64,000 nt of DNA from assembly GCF_016616095.2 (NCBI RefSeq), contig NZ_CP067089.2, positions 2,852,001 to 2,916,000 on the forward strand, given 5' to 3'. Below the pieces are notes generated by a model. It did no database searches and was not told where the DNA came from. It saw only the letters and a list, made by a program, of their open reading frames with translations. Both the position numbers and the translations under genes were made by a program. This stretch comes from Breznakiella homolactica. Its GTDB lineage: Bacteria > Spirochaetota > Spirochaetia > Treponematales > Breznakiellaceae. Below, piece after piece: positions 43,155-51,890 of the stretch (positions are counted from its first letter, which is position 1; every line of letters starts with the position of its first letter).

Positions 43155-44609
43155 TTATCCTTGCCCTACCGCAACCACTGGCTCAATATGAACAGCTGCT
43201 TCCACGGGATACAGAGACGCGAGAAATCCCAAAACCAAGGAAATCCCTAAAGAAAAAGCGGCCACTGAAGGAAGGAATTCGATGGTCAGTATTGTCCCTC
43301 CTAAAAGGGAAGCAAGCAGCGCATTCGGAATGATTATTTCCAATCGATTAACAATAGTTATGCAAAGAATCCCGGCTATAATGCCGATTACTCCCGCAAG
43401 GAACGAAAGCATACAGTTTTCTTTCAGAATAAGCCCGCGGATATACCCGTCGGACGCGCCGATGGCTCTGAGGGTTCCTATTTCTCTGGTCCTCCGGAAA
43501 ACGGAAATCAGCAGTATATTTACCACCGCGATAATCCCCGCGATACTAACGAGAAAAATGCCGGCGTTAAACAGAGTCTGAATAAGCAGCACCAATATGG
43601 CGGAGTTTCCCGCGGCGATCCGCCATCCCACAGCCATGGCGCCGTAGGGTTCCAGCATTTTATTCAATCTGCTTATAACGTTCTCAGGCACTGTCCCCTG
43701 GTTAAACCGGATTATAATAAAATTCCAATCCCCGCCTTCGGGAGCAGCAATTTCTTCGGGAACGGATTCATTAAGAAATAACTGAAGGGAATCTATGGAA
43801 AAGAGATCATCCCCGGATATGGTACTTTCTCCAGTTCCCGGAAGATAATCACCGAAAAGGTCATCCAGGTCACCACCCAGTAACCCCAAGGCATCATCGC
43901 TGACCTCAACTTCCGCGGAAGCAACCTGAATTGACGCCAGAGTTCTTACCGTCTGAGGATCCAGAAGAACAATTTCTTCCATAAATTGGCCGGGATTTTC
44001 ATAGGAATAAATTCCAACCAATGGAACTTCCCTGATTTTAAATCCAATGCCGCCGGCGGAAGTAAAAAGCAAGGGAATTCCTATAGAAGGCCTGGTCCCG
44101 GTTCGGGTTTCAATACGGTCCGCCCGTTCCTTTGTGATCATGGCGCCGAATTCCCCGGATCTGAGAAATTCCCCTTCCACCAAGTGAATCCCCGGAAAAA
44201 TTGGGAAATATGAATCTCCATCCACTCCCGCCAGGAGAACAGGCTCCCGCAGACCTAATACATCAAGATACGCTTTGCTGGAAACCTGGCTGGTTAGTCC
44301 CTGAATCTCAGGCACTTCTGAAAGTAATTCAATAATCGCATCATAGACAGGGAGAGAGGGGATAGAAGAAAATTCATCAACAATAGGAGTATTGGCTCCA
44401 AAGAGATTCATGGTTACATCACCGGATCTTTGGATTACTGCGTCTCCGGTAATATTATCGGTAAAAGTCTTTCGGAGTCCAAACTCAGAACGGCTTAAAA
44501 CACTGTTCCCGATAAAAAACAGAAAGGTTATCACAAAGATAAGAAAGATAACAACAATACTGTTTTTCTTATTTCTTATTATATTCCGAAGGGCCAAAAG
44601 CCATGTCAT
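43155..44609 (-). CDS. ABC transporter permease, FtsX/LolE type
   Basis: The 484-residue second permease of the pair has an N-terminal helix (about 16-36), a periplasmic domain, and three C-terminal helices with the F-R-R-T-R-E-I-G-T-L-R-A-I-G-A coupling motif that docks the ATPase. The periplasmic domain carries an unusual acidic, glycine-rich insertion (about 235-272: G-G-D-L-D-D-L-F-G-D-Y then G-E-S-T-I-S-G-D-D) not expected in LolC/E. Its ATG overlaps the ATPase stop by 4 nt. The insertion could contact the LolA-like carrier; that is inference. Confidence 0.9.
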   Translation of the reverse strand: MTWLLALRNIIRNKKNSIVVIFLIFVITFLFFIGNSVLSRSEFGLRKTFTDNITGDAVIQRSGDVTMNLFGANTPIVDEFSSIPSLPVYDAIIELLSEVPEIQGLTSQVSSKAYLDVLGLREPVLLAGVDGDSYFPIFPGIHLVEGEFLRSGEFGAMITKERADRIETRTGTRPSIGIPLLFTSAGGIGFKIREVPLVGIYSYENPGQFMEEIVLLDPQTVRTLASIQVASAEVEVSDDALGLLGGDLDDLFGDYLPGTGESTISGDDLFSIDSLQLFLNESVPEEIAAPEGGDWNFIIIRFNQGTVPENVISRLNKMLEPYGAMAVGWRIAAGNSAILVLLIQTLFNAGIFLVSIAGIIAVVNILLISVFRRTREIGTLRAIGASDGYIRGLILKENCMLSFLAGVIGIIAGILCITIVNRLEIIIPNALLASLLGGTILTIEFLPSVAAFSLGISLVLGFLASLYPVEAAVHIEPVVAVGQG

Positions 44610-45292
44610 CGGCGCTGCTCCGATTCAATTGCGCCATCATGAAGAAAAATTACATGGTTAGCCATTTCCCATATACTGGGATCATGGGTGGAAAAAATAA
44701 AAGTTGTCCCATCTTCCTGGTTAACCCGTTTCATAAGTTCCAGTACCCGTTCGCCGTTTGTGGAATCAAGATTCGCGGTAGGCTCATCAGCTATAACAAT
44801 TCTCGGATGGTTGACCAGAGACCGGGCAATAGCGACCCTCTGCTGCTGCCCGCCGGACAGTTCCGAAGGTTTATGATTCTTTCTATCAGAAAGGCCTACC
44901 TGTTCCAGAAGATGTTCAACCCATTCTTTCCGCTCGGATTTAGTTAGCATGTTTCTGCCTATAAGAAGCGGAAGTTCAACATTTTCAAATACATCCAATA
45001 CCGGAAGCAGATTGAATGACTGGAAAACAAAACCGATGACTTCCTGACGCATTCGGGTTAGCTCATTTCTTTTTAATTCGGCAGTCTCTTTTTCTTCTAT
45101 TATAACATTACCACTGGTTGGATGGTCAATGAGTCCCGTAATATTCATAATTGTGGTTTTTCCTGAACCAGAAGGTCCGGCAATAGCAACAAAATCACCG
45201 CTATCCAAAGATAGATTAACACCTTTCAATGCGTGAACTTCCGTTTTTCCAAGGAAATAACTTTTCCACAAATTTCGCAGTTCAACAATCAT
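44606..45292 (-). CDS. ABC transporter ATP-binding protein, LolD/MacB type
   Basis: A 228-residue ATPase of the LolD/MacB/FtsE class. Walker A is GPSGSGKT (39-46), the Q-loop is VFQSFNLLP, the ABC signature LSGGQQQRVA (145-154), Walker B RIVIADEP (164-171) and the switch histidine is in IFSTHDPS. It energises the two permeases downstream (4-nt overlap). Its own start overlaps the stop of the Wzz-like gene by 4 nt, tying the transporter to the polysaccharide genes despite the change in base composition at this point. Confidence 0.94.
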   Translation of the reverse strand: MIVELRNLWKSYFLGKTEVHALKGVNLSLDSGDFVAIAGPSGSGKTTIMNITGLIDHPTSGNVIIEEKETAELKRNELTRMRQEVIGFVFQSFNLLPVLDVFENVELPLLIGRNMLTKSERKEWVEHLLEQVGLSDRKNHKPSELSGGQQQRVAIARSLVNHPRIVIADEPTANLDSTNGERVLELMKRVNQEDGTTFIFSTHDPSIWEMANHVIFLHDGAIESEQRR

Positions 45293-46227
45293 TTATTCCT
45301 ACCCAAGGCAGAATAAATTTTCTTCATAGACCTAGAATCATTTTTAATATTGTTAATCGCATTTAGTATAAAAGCTATTAATAAGGTGATAATGAAAAAA
45401 CCAAGAAATAAAATAACCCCTCCTTTGATATATTTTTTAGAATAACTTTCTAATACCAAGCCTAATTGTTTTATTGATGGTCCCTGAACAATTAAAACAG
45501 CTGATGATTCTTGATCGAAAATAGACTTGTAAAAAATATACCTATTGTATTCATTCTCTAAGATCTTTATGATAGAATCAGATGGATGAGAAATATTAAA
45601 CATTAGTTCATAATTCAAAATATATCTATACAAGGAATTAGAAATAGATTGAAAAACTAATTCATCTCCATGTTGATGTAAAGCATATAGAAAAGCACTA
45701 ACTTTTTCTTTATCCTTATCACGGAACATTATTTTTATAACATTATTTTCATTATTATTTGTATTACCAGCAACCATAGTAACAGAAAATATTTTATCTT
45801 CAGGGTTTTTTAAAGGCTTCCCATCAATATCAAGATTTTTAATAAACCTGTTTTCAATCAAAAAAACTGATCTTGCATATTGCATTTCATCAACAAAAGA
45901 AGCAACTATGTTTTTTTCAATTTCATACTCTTTAATACCAATATCAAGAAAAGAATTTATAAGAATATCAGATTGATTAAAAATAGCTACTAATTCCGTT
46001 GTCGATATGACATCAACAATAGCAGGGTTTATTGCTATAGTCATAGTGCCTTCTATATATTGATTTTTTGATGCCCTAACATATTGATTTTTTGGTATAA
46101 AGAAAAACCCACAAAAAATAAGAAGAAATAACGAAAGAGAAACGCTTACAAGTAGCACGCGGTAACGTAATAAAACAACAAAAATATCAATCAGACCGAA
46201 ATCATCATTGTTATTTTCTTCTTTCAT
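45289..46227 (-). CDS. Wzz-like chain-length determinant protein
   Basis: A 312-residue protein with the polysaccharide co-polymerase layout: a short cytoplasmic N terminus, TM1 (about 21-44), a long helical periplasmic region, and TM2 (about 272-292). A D-I-F-V-V-L-L-R-Y-R segment precedes TM1, as in Wzz. No kinase domain is attached. It should set glycan chain length with the Wzy at 50711. Very AT-rich, in contrast with the transporter genes downstream. Confidence 0.82.
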   Translation of the reverse strand: MKEENNNDDFGLIDIFVVLLRYRVLLVSVSLSLFLLIFCGFFFIPKNQYVRASKNQYIEGTMTIAINPAIVDVISTTELVAIFNQSDILINSFLDIGIKEYEIEKNIVASFVDEMQYARSVFLIENRFIKNLDIDGKPLKNPEDKIFSVTMVAGNTNNNENNVIKIMFRDKDKEKVSAFLYALHQHGDELVFQSISNSLYRYILNYELMFNISHPSDSIIKILENEYNRYIFYKSIFDQESSAVLIVQGPSIKQLGLVLESYSKKYIKGGVILFLGFFIITLLIAFILNAINNIKNDSRSMKKIYSALGRNK

Positions 46228-46285
46228 AATACCTCACAAATAAAAATCTCTCATAGTTTTTTTCTTTTAAACCCAAATTATTAAC

Positions 46286-47266
46286 TTATAATTTACTTTT
46301 ACCAACTTCATTATTTATAAAATCATTATATGCAATTCTTAATCCTTCATCAAAACTTGTTTTATTATTTATTCCCATTTTTGATGCTCGAGAAATATCA
46401 AGTAATTTTTGAGGCGTACCATTAGGTTTTGTTTTATCCCATTGAATAATACAATTGCGGTTTGGAACATCAGCATATACGATATCACGTATTTTTTCAG
46501 AAAGTCTTTTGATTGAATATTCAATACCGCTACCAAGATTAATAAAATCTCCAGCTTCATTGTTTAAATCAGATGCATTATATTTTTCCATTAAATAGAC
46601 AACAGCATCAGCAAGATCAGTACTAAATAAAAACTCTCTTAATGGCGAACCATCTCCCCACAAAACAACTTTATCGGTACCAGAGATTTTTGCTTCATGA
46701 AATTTTCGAATCATTGAAGGTAATACGTGAGATTCATTAGCATCATAATTATCTCCAGGCCCATAAAGATTAGTAGGCATCACAGAAAGATAATTAGTTC
46801 CATATTGATGATTATAGGCACTACAAAGTTTAATAACACTTATTTTTGATAATGCATATGCATCATTGGTTTTTTCTAAAGGTCCGGTCAAAAGGTACTC
46901 TTCTTTCATTGGCTGTAGGGCTAATTTAGGGTAAATACAAGAAGAACCTAAATTTATCAGTTTCTTAACTTTATTTATATATGATGCATGAATTACATTA
47001 AATCCCATTAACATATTCTCATATATAAAATCACCGGGAAAATTAGAATTTGCCCAAATGCCGCCTACTTTTGCCGCTGCTAAAAAAACAAAGTCTGGTT
47101 TTTCACTTTCAAAAAAAACATTAACATCATTTTGATTAATTAGATTTAATTCTTTATGCGACCGTGTAATAATTCTTTTGTAGCCCAAAAGAGTCAATTT
47201 ATTGATAATTGCACTTCCGACAAGCCCAGTATGACCAGCTACATAAATTTTAGCATTTTTATTCAT
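46286..47266 (-). CDS. fcl: GDP-L-fucose synthase
   Basis: The 326-residue bifunctional epimerase/reductase turns GDP-4-keto-6-deoxy-mannose into GDP-L-fucose with NADPH. Rossmann glycines are in GHTGLVG (11-17). Others are FLAAAKVGGI, the catalytic L-G-S-S-C-I-Y-P (S108/S109, C110), the Y-A-L-S-K pair (Y137, K141), PTNLYGPGDN and the substrate loop WGDGSPLREFL. It lies 9 nt after gmd, giving the complete two-step pathway from GDP-mannose. Confidence 0.95.
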   Translation of the reverse strand: MNKNAKIYVAGHTGLVGSAIINKLTLLGYKRIITRSHKELNLINQNDVNVFFESEKPDFVFLAAAKVGGIWANSNFPGDFIYENMLMGFNVIHASYINKVKKLINLGSSCIYPKLALQPMKEEYLLTGPLEKTNDAYALSKISVIKLCSAYNHQYGTNYLSVMPTNLYGPGDNYDANESHVLPSMIRKFHEAKISGTDKVVLWGDGSPLREFLFSTDLADAVVYLMEKYNASDLNNEAGDFINLGSGIEYSIKRLSEKIRDIVYADVPNRNCIIQWDKTKPNGTPQKLLDISRASKMGINNKTSFDEGLRIAYNDFINNEVGKSKL

Positions 47267-47275
47267 ATTCTTATC

Positions 47276-48370
47276 TCATTCAAAAAAGTTTTCTATTTTA
47301 TATCCACCTTTCTGCAGGTGAACTATTTTTTGTGCATGCAAGATATCATTCTCTACCATCATTTTAACTAAATCCTGCAATTGTACTTTAGGTTTCCACC
47401 CTAATCTTTCCTTTGCTTTTGTGGGGTCACCAATTAATATATCAACTTCTGCAGGACGGAAATATCTCGGATCAATTTCCACAAGGATTTTTCCGCTTGA
47501 GGTTTCAATTCCCCTTTCATTAATACCAGAACCATCCCAGGTAATATTAATCTCTACCTCAGAAAAAGCCATGGTTATAAAATCTCTCACAGTTGTTGTT
47601 ATCCCTGTAGCTATAACATAATCATCTGCCGTTTCTTGTTGAAGCATCATCCACATTACTTCTACATAATCACCAGCGTACCCCCAATCGCGTTTTGAAT
47701 CAATATTTCCAATAAATAATTTTTCTTGTAATCCTAATTTTATTCTTGCTACTGCACGAGTAATTTTACGAGTTACAAAGGTTTCTCCACGAATTGGACT
47801 TTCATGATTAAATAATATTCCGTTACACGCATAAATCCCGTAACTTTCTCTATAATTTACTGTTATCCAATATGCAAATAATTTTGCACATGCATAAGGA
47901 CTACGGGGATAGAATGGGGTTAATTCATCTTGAGGCAACTCCTGAACCTTGCCATAAAGTTCGGAAGTTGATGCTTGATAAAAACGGACTTTCTTATCCA
48001 TCCCTAATATACGGATCGCTTCCAGGAAGCGAAGAGTTCCAAGTCCATCAACATCTGCCGTATATTCGGGAACCTCAAAGGAGACTTTAACATGGCTTTG
48101 CGCGCCAAGGTTATATATTTCATCAGGTTGTACCTGTTGTAAAATACGTACTAAATTTGATGTGTCAGTTAAATCACCATAATGAAGAAAAAAATTTTTA
48201 TTATTTGCATGGGGATCTTGGTAAAGATGATCAATACGCTGTGTATTGAAACTTGAAACACGTCGTTTCACACCATGAACCTCGTACCCTTTTTTTAACA
48301 AAAACTCAGAAAGATAAGCTCCATCCTGACCAGTTATTCCTGTAATTAGTGCTTTCTTTTTAGTAGTCAT
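47276..48370 (-). CDS. gmd: GDP-mannose 4,6-dehydratase
   Basis: The 364-residue short-chain dehydratase converts GDP-D-mannose to GDP-4-keto-6-deoxy-D-mannose. Landmarks are the N-terminal [10 protein letters not shown] (11-20), [29 protein letters not shown], the STSELYG serine region, [15 protein letters not shown] with the catalytic Tyr/Lys, [19 protein letters not shown] and [15 protein letters not shown]. Normal length. With fcl it supplies GDP-fucose for the glycan. No GDP-mannose-forming genes lie in the window. Confidence 0.96.
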   Translation of the reverse strand: MTTKKKALITGITGQDGAYLSEFLLKKGYEVHGVKRRVSSFNTQRIDHLYQDPHANNKNFFLHYGDLTDTSNLVRILQQVQPDEIYNLGAQSHVKVSFEVPEYTADVDGLGTLRFLEAIRILGMDKKVRFYQASTSELYGKVQELPQDELTPFYPRSPYACAKLFAYWITVNYRESYGIYACNGILFNHESPIRGETFVTRKITRAVARIKLGLQEKLFIGNIDSKRDWGYAGDYVEVMWMMLQQETADDYVIATGITTTVRDFITMAFSEVEINITWDGSGINERGIETSSGKILVEIDPRYFRPAEVDILIGDPTKAKERLGWKPKVQLQDLVKMMVENDILHAQKIVHLQKGGYKIENFFE

Positions 48371-48414
48371 GAAATAATCTCTCCTGAAATTACTTAACTT
48401 CTTATGGTTTCATA

Positions 48415-49137
48415 TTATTCTATATCCTTTTTAAGGAAAGAAAAAATAAAATGAAATAAAAATTTAGGATAAAATAAGAGTATTCGCTTTATTACTTTTG
48501 GTTCTTTTATTATTCTATATAAAAAACGCAAATTATATTTATTTATATAGGACGGATAAAATATTTCATTCATTGAGGTCTGGTGAATAAAACCACCACA
48601 TGTGTATATTACTCCTAAATACTTTTTATTAATAAATCTAACTGCGACTTCATCCTGTTTTCTCGCACCCATGCCTATTAAAATTACATCTGGTTTAATG
48701 GTATTAATAATATTTAAAATAAATCTATCATTAATATCTATAAAGCCATTACAATAAAAAACAACTTTGCTATCAGGATACTTTATACTATAAATTGAAA
48801 CAAATTTAGTGAGTGATTCTTCAGTTGATCCTAAAATAAAAATCGTTTTTTTATTACGATTCATATACGCAAAGACATTAGTTGCTACAGATGTAAAATC
48901 AAAGGAGTATCGTATTATACGTTTTTTTAAAAAAATCCAAACTAATTTCTTTATAAAAAAACCATCAGAAGCAATAAAAGTAAATTTATTATAATCAATA
49001 TTTGCACCAAGACTCTTTTCAAGAGTAAAGGGATTTAAAAAGGTAATATATTTTGTACCATCAGGTAAAAAATCTTTATTCGCCTCAGGCTGCTTAGCTA
49101 GAAAAATATTAAACAATTCTTTAAAAGACAAATTCAT
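48415..49137 (-). CDS. WecG/TagA/CpsF family glycosyltransferase (GT26)
   Basis: A 240-residue GT26 enzyme. This family adds the second residue, often ManNAc or ManNAcA, to an undecaprenyl-diphosphate sugar. Seen: ITFLNPFTLEKS at the N terminus, FIASDGFFIKKL in place of the usual aspartate-rich P-D-G region, TIFILGSTEESL, KPDVILIGMGARKQDEV (the G-x-G-x-P/A-x-Q-E box) and GVIYTCGGFIHQTS. The first 40 residues are AT-rich and divergent. The UDP-HexNAc dehydrogenase at 54297 could make a ManNAcA-type donor; that link is inference. Confidence 0.88.
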   Translation of the reverse strand: MNLSFKELFNIFLAKQPEANKDFLPDGTKYITFLNPFTLEKSLGANIDYNKFTFIASDGFFIKKLVWIFLKKRIIRYSFDFTSVATNVFAYMNRNKKTIFILGSTEESLTKFVSIYSIKYPDSKVVFYCNGFIDINDRFILNIINTIKPDVILIGMGARKQDEVAVRFINKKYLGVIYTCGGFIHQTSMNEIFYPSYINKYNLRFLYRIIKEPKVIKRILLFYPKFLFHFIFSFLKKDIE

Positions 49138-49163
49138 ATTATTTTTTCATAAAATTACTTGAT

Positions 49164-49871
49164 TCAAAAACCACGAATTTTTCGTAAAATACTTATGATT
49201 CCCATCTTATCCAAGAAAAAGACAAGTTTTTTATATAAAAAGTTTTTTTTATATCTTGGTATCCATGAGCCCCTATACCAGTGAATACAATATGTATTCT
49301 TAGTGGTTTTTAATTCCCCGCTTTTTTTTTCTTCATCCCATAAAAAGGGATTAAAGTACTCTGCAGGCAATAATAACAAGTCTTCTTTTTCGATAGGTAT
49401 TAATTTCTCTCCCCATTCATCGAAAGCTTGCCGCATTACTACAGGCAAAGGCATCAAATTTGTTTTTGATTTTAGAATTGTAAAAACCTTATCAATAAAA
49501 ATATTATTTGGAATCGCTGCTATAAAATGCCCTCCGATATTTGTGCCTTCAATACCAATAATTAAACTTGTTTCTTTTTCGAGCAATGGTCTAAAATCCT
49601 TTAAAACTTCAACATCCATATCTAAATAAATACCACCAAACTCCTTTAAAGCCCAAATCCTGACATAATCCGCAGCAAATGCCCATAATTTTTTTCTCAC
49701 GAAATATTGAAAAGACTCAGAATTAATTACTTCAATTGGCAAATTCTGCATTGTCCAAAGAAAAAAATCATAATTTTTTAGATTTTTTTTCCATGATTCC
49801 AAACATTTTTTAGTTTTCAAATCATATTCAGATCCTGAAAGCCAACAGTAATGGACTTTTTCTGGTATCAA
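49164..49871 (-). CDS. Glycosyltransferase, GT32-like (DXD sugar-binding)
   Basis: A 235-residue GT-A transferase with the capsular-polysaccharide DXD sugar-binding region: IPEKVHYCWLSG at the start, AFAADYVRIWALKEFGGIYLDMDVE with the metal-binding D84 and D86, GTNIGGHFIAA and the C-terminal HWYRGSW. By family it uses a UDP- or GDP-sugar. It overlaps the GT2 gene by 4 nt. Donor not determinable. Confidence 0.9.
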   Translation of the reverse strand: MIPEKVHYCWLSGSEYDLKTKKCLESWKKNLKNYDFFLWTMQNLPIEVINSESFQYFVRKKLWAFAADYVRIWALKEFGGIYLDMDVEVLKDFRPLLEKETSLIIGIEGTNIGGHFIAAIPNNIFIDKVFTILKSKTNLMPLPVVMRQAFDEWGEKLIPIEKEDLLLLPAEYFNPFLWDEEKKSGELKTTKNTYCIHWYRGSWIPRYKKNFLYKKLVFFLDKMGIISILRKIRGF

Positions 49872-50668
49872 TTTTTTCCCCCACGATCACGAATCTTTCG
49901 CATAAAATTTATAAAATTTGGAAATAACTTTGCTATCAAAACAGAAAAAATATTTACTATCAACCTTCCTGAGACCAATGGTAATCGGAAAAATACATGG
50001 CTAAGTTTTTTACTTTCCAGGAGAACCGTTTTTACTACTTCAAAACGAGATAAAATACTATGTTGTGCGGAAAAGGAATTTAAATTATATGAGACAGTAG
50101 CCATAATTTCGGAAAAAGAATCTTTTTTAAAATCAGGGTCTTCTAATATTTTGTATATCAAATTAAAATCGGCAGCAGATTTATATCGCGTGTCATACAA
50201 ACCTATTTTTTTATAGGTGTCATTACGTATATATGTTGCTTGGTGACAAAAGCCCTTCCACAAGTTCTTTTCAGAGTAAACTTTTTTTTCAAAATCACCC
50301 CAATAGCTTTCTACATAAAATGAACAAAAAATAGCGTCAGAGTTTTTTACTGTTTCTGAATAGTCAATAAAGAGTTTTGATAAGCTAGCCTCATCGTAGA
50401 AAGTATCACCAGCATTCAGGAAAACAATCCACCTCCCTGTTGAAACTATCAAACCCTTATTCATTGCATCATATATACCATTATCTGTTTCGGAAATACC
50501 AATAGAAATAATATCTTTGTATTGTTTAAGTAAATCAGTGGTATTATCGCTGCTCTTTCCATCAATAACAATAAATTCATAATCCTTAAATGTCTGAGCT
50601 TTAATACTTAAAATCGTTTCCTGTAATCCAGAATAATCATTTCGAACAACAGTAATAATACTAACCAT
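49868..50668 (-). CDS. Glycosyltransferase, GT2 family
   Basis: A 266-residue GT-A inverting transferase. Landmarks are VSIITVVRNDYSGLQETILSI, FIVIDGKSSDNTTD, SETDNGIYDAMNKGL (typical of WcaA/WbyL-type colanic or capsule enzymes), FLNAGDTFYD as metal site and the downstream KSAADFNLIYKI acceptor region. The ATG at 50668 is preferred since GGGA sits just upstream; the GTG at 50677 overlaps that site. Cytoplasmic, membrane-associated through the basic C terminus. Confidence 0.9.
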   Translation of the reverse strand: MVSIITVVRNDYSGLQETILSIKAQTFKDYEFIVIDGKSSDNTTDLLKQYKDIISIGISETDNGIYDAMNKGLIVSTGRWIVFLNAGDTFYDEASLSKLFIDYSETVKNSDAIFCSFYVESYWGDFEKKVYSEKNLWKGFCHQATYIRNDTYKKIGLYDTRYKSAADFNLIYKILEDPDFKKDSFSEIMATVSYNLNSFSAQHSILSRFEVVKTVLLESKKLSHVFFRLPLVSGRLIVNIFSVLIAKLFPNFINFMRKIRDRGGKN

Positions 50669-50710
50669 TTTTCCCACAAAAAACCTCTAGTTTAATCATC
50701 TTATTATGGT

Positions 50711-51886
50711 TTATTTTACAAAGAAAAACATGTTTTTATTGTTTTGCAATTCATTTATTGCAATCCTAAAAAAGAGAATAAAGAAAGCTGAGTACCCAAT
50801 AGAACTTAAATAGGGTCGCTGTAAAAAAAGAAGGATCATAACAAAAATGAGCATTCGTTTTGAAGAGAAAAAAACAGCTATAGACATTATTAAAACACCG
50901 AAATAATAGGGTAATGAAACAAAAAGCCCATCTAAAGCAAGTCTTGTCAAAGGATTTTCACCAATTGTACCATACTCTTTAAAAACATTATCGTATCCAT
51001 ATGCTCCCCAAAATATTCCATTTTCGGAAAGGAAATGGAAAACAGCCTTTAATTGTATAGATCGATTATCACCAACAAAGCGTCCTGTATTAGAATTAAA
51101 TTTTAGCCGTTCCAAAACAAGCGCATTTATTGCATCAAACATAACCAAAAAAAATATAATTATTGAAATAATCAATACGATATCATATAGCACTTTTGAT
51201 TTAAAACTTATTCTTTTATGAATATAAAAATAAATCAAAACACTAAACAATAAATGCGCTAAAGAAAAAGTTACACATCCCAATATAAGCAGTAAAATAT
51301 TTTTTTTATCTATTTTATTTAAATATAAACGCAATAGCACTATTGAAATAATAAAAAACGATAAAGCCCCGGGTTCATCATATATCCCAGAAGGACGAAT
51401 AAGCTTTCCAAATCTAACATTAGAAAATGTTGTCAAATACCAATAATTAGGTCTTGTATCAGGGTTAATTATTGTCCCTGTTGGAAGGCCTCCCTTCAGG
51501 CTATAAATAAGCCCAACCCAGCAAAAAATAAGCATAACTAAAAAAAAATTACTTGCCAGATCAACAAAATCTTCCAATGTCTCATGATTTAAAATATTAT
51601 GCAAAACCAAATAAGATATTAAAATGAAATTAATTATAATAAGTTTGATATCTTTATAGTAAAAGGCGGTAATTGAACAAATCATTAACATAAGCAAGAT
51701 TGATAAAATTACCCATTTTTTTCCTTTGTATAAAAAGAAAAAAAATGGGCTGCTTAATATAAGGATAATTATACTTTCAGACATACCGGTTAACCCGATA
51801 TAATTTAAAAATGGAGATGGTAGAATTAAAACACAAAAAAAATAAATATGCAGACTATTTTTTTTTATACTTTCTGATTGATACAT
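50711..51886 (-). CDS. O-antigen/capsule polymerase, Wzy-like
   Basis: A 391-residue protein almost wholly of hydrophobic helices (about ten or eleven) with one longer outer loop (about 130-165, L-K-G-G-L-P-T-G-T-I-I-N-P-D-T-R-P-N-Y-W) and a second N-S-N-T-G-R-F-V-G-D-N-R-S region. Wzy polymerases are poorly conserved, so the call rests on topology, the R-P-S-G-I-Y-D-E-P-G motif seen in many polymerases of this type, and position between glycosyltransferases near a Wzz. The ATG at 51886 avoids overlap with the upstream GT4; a TTG at 51913 would add nine residues. Confidence 0.8.
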   Translation of the reverse strand: MYQSESIKKNSLHIYFFCVLILPSPFLNYIGLTGMSESIIILILSSPFFFFLYKGKKWVILSILLMLMICSITAFYYKDIKLIIINFILISYLVLHNILNHETLEDFVDLASNFFLVMLIFCWVGLIYSLKGGLPTGTIINPDTRPNYWYLTTFSNVRFGKLIRPSGIYDEPGALSFFIISIVLLRLYLNKIDKKNILLLILGCVTFSLAHLLFSVLIYFYIHKRISFKSKVLYDIVLIISIIIFFLVMFDAINALVLERLKFNSNTGRFVGDNRSIQLKAVFHFLSENGIFWGAYGYDNVFKEYGTIGENPLTRLALDGLFVSLPYYFGVLIMSIAVFFSSKRMLIFVMILLFLQRPYLSSIGYSAFFILFFRIAINELQNNKNMFFFVK

Positions 51887-51890
51887 ACTT

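Noticed and set aside
41587-44947. Plus-strand open frames opposite the permease and ATPase genes
   Set aside because: Shadows of conserved transporter genes; no independent motifs.
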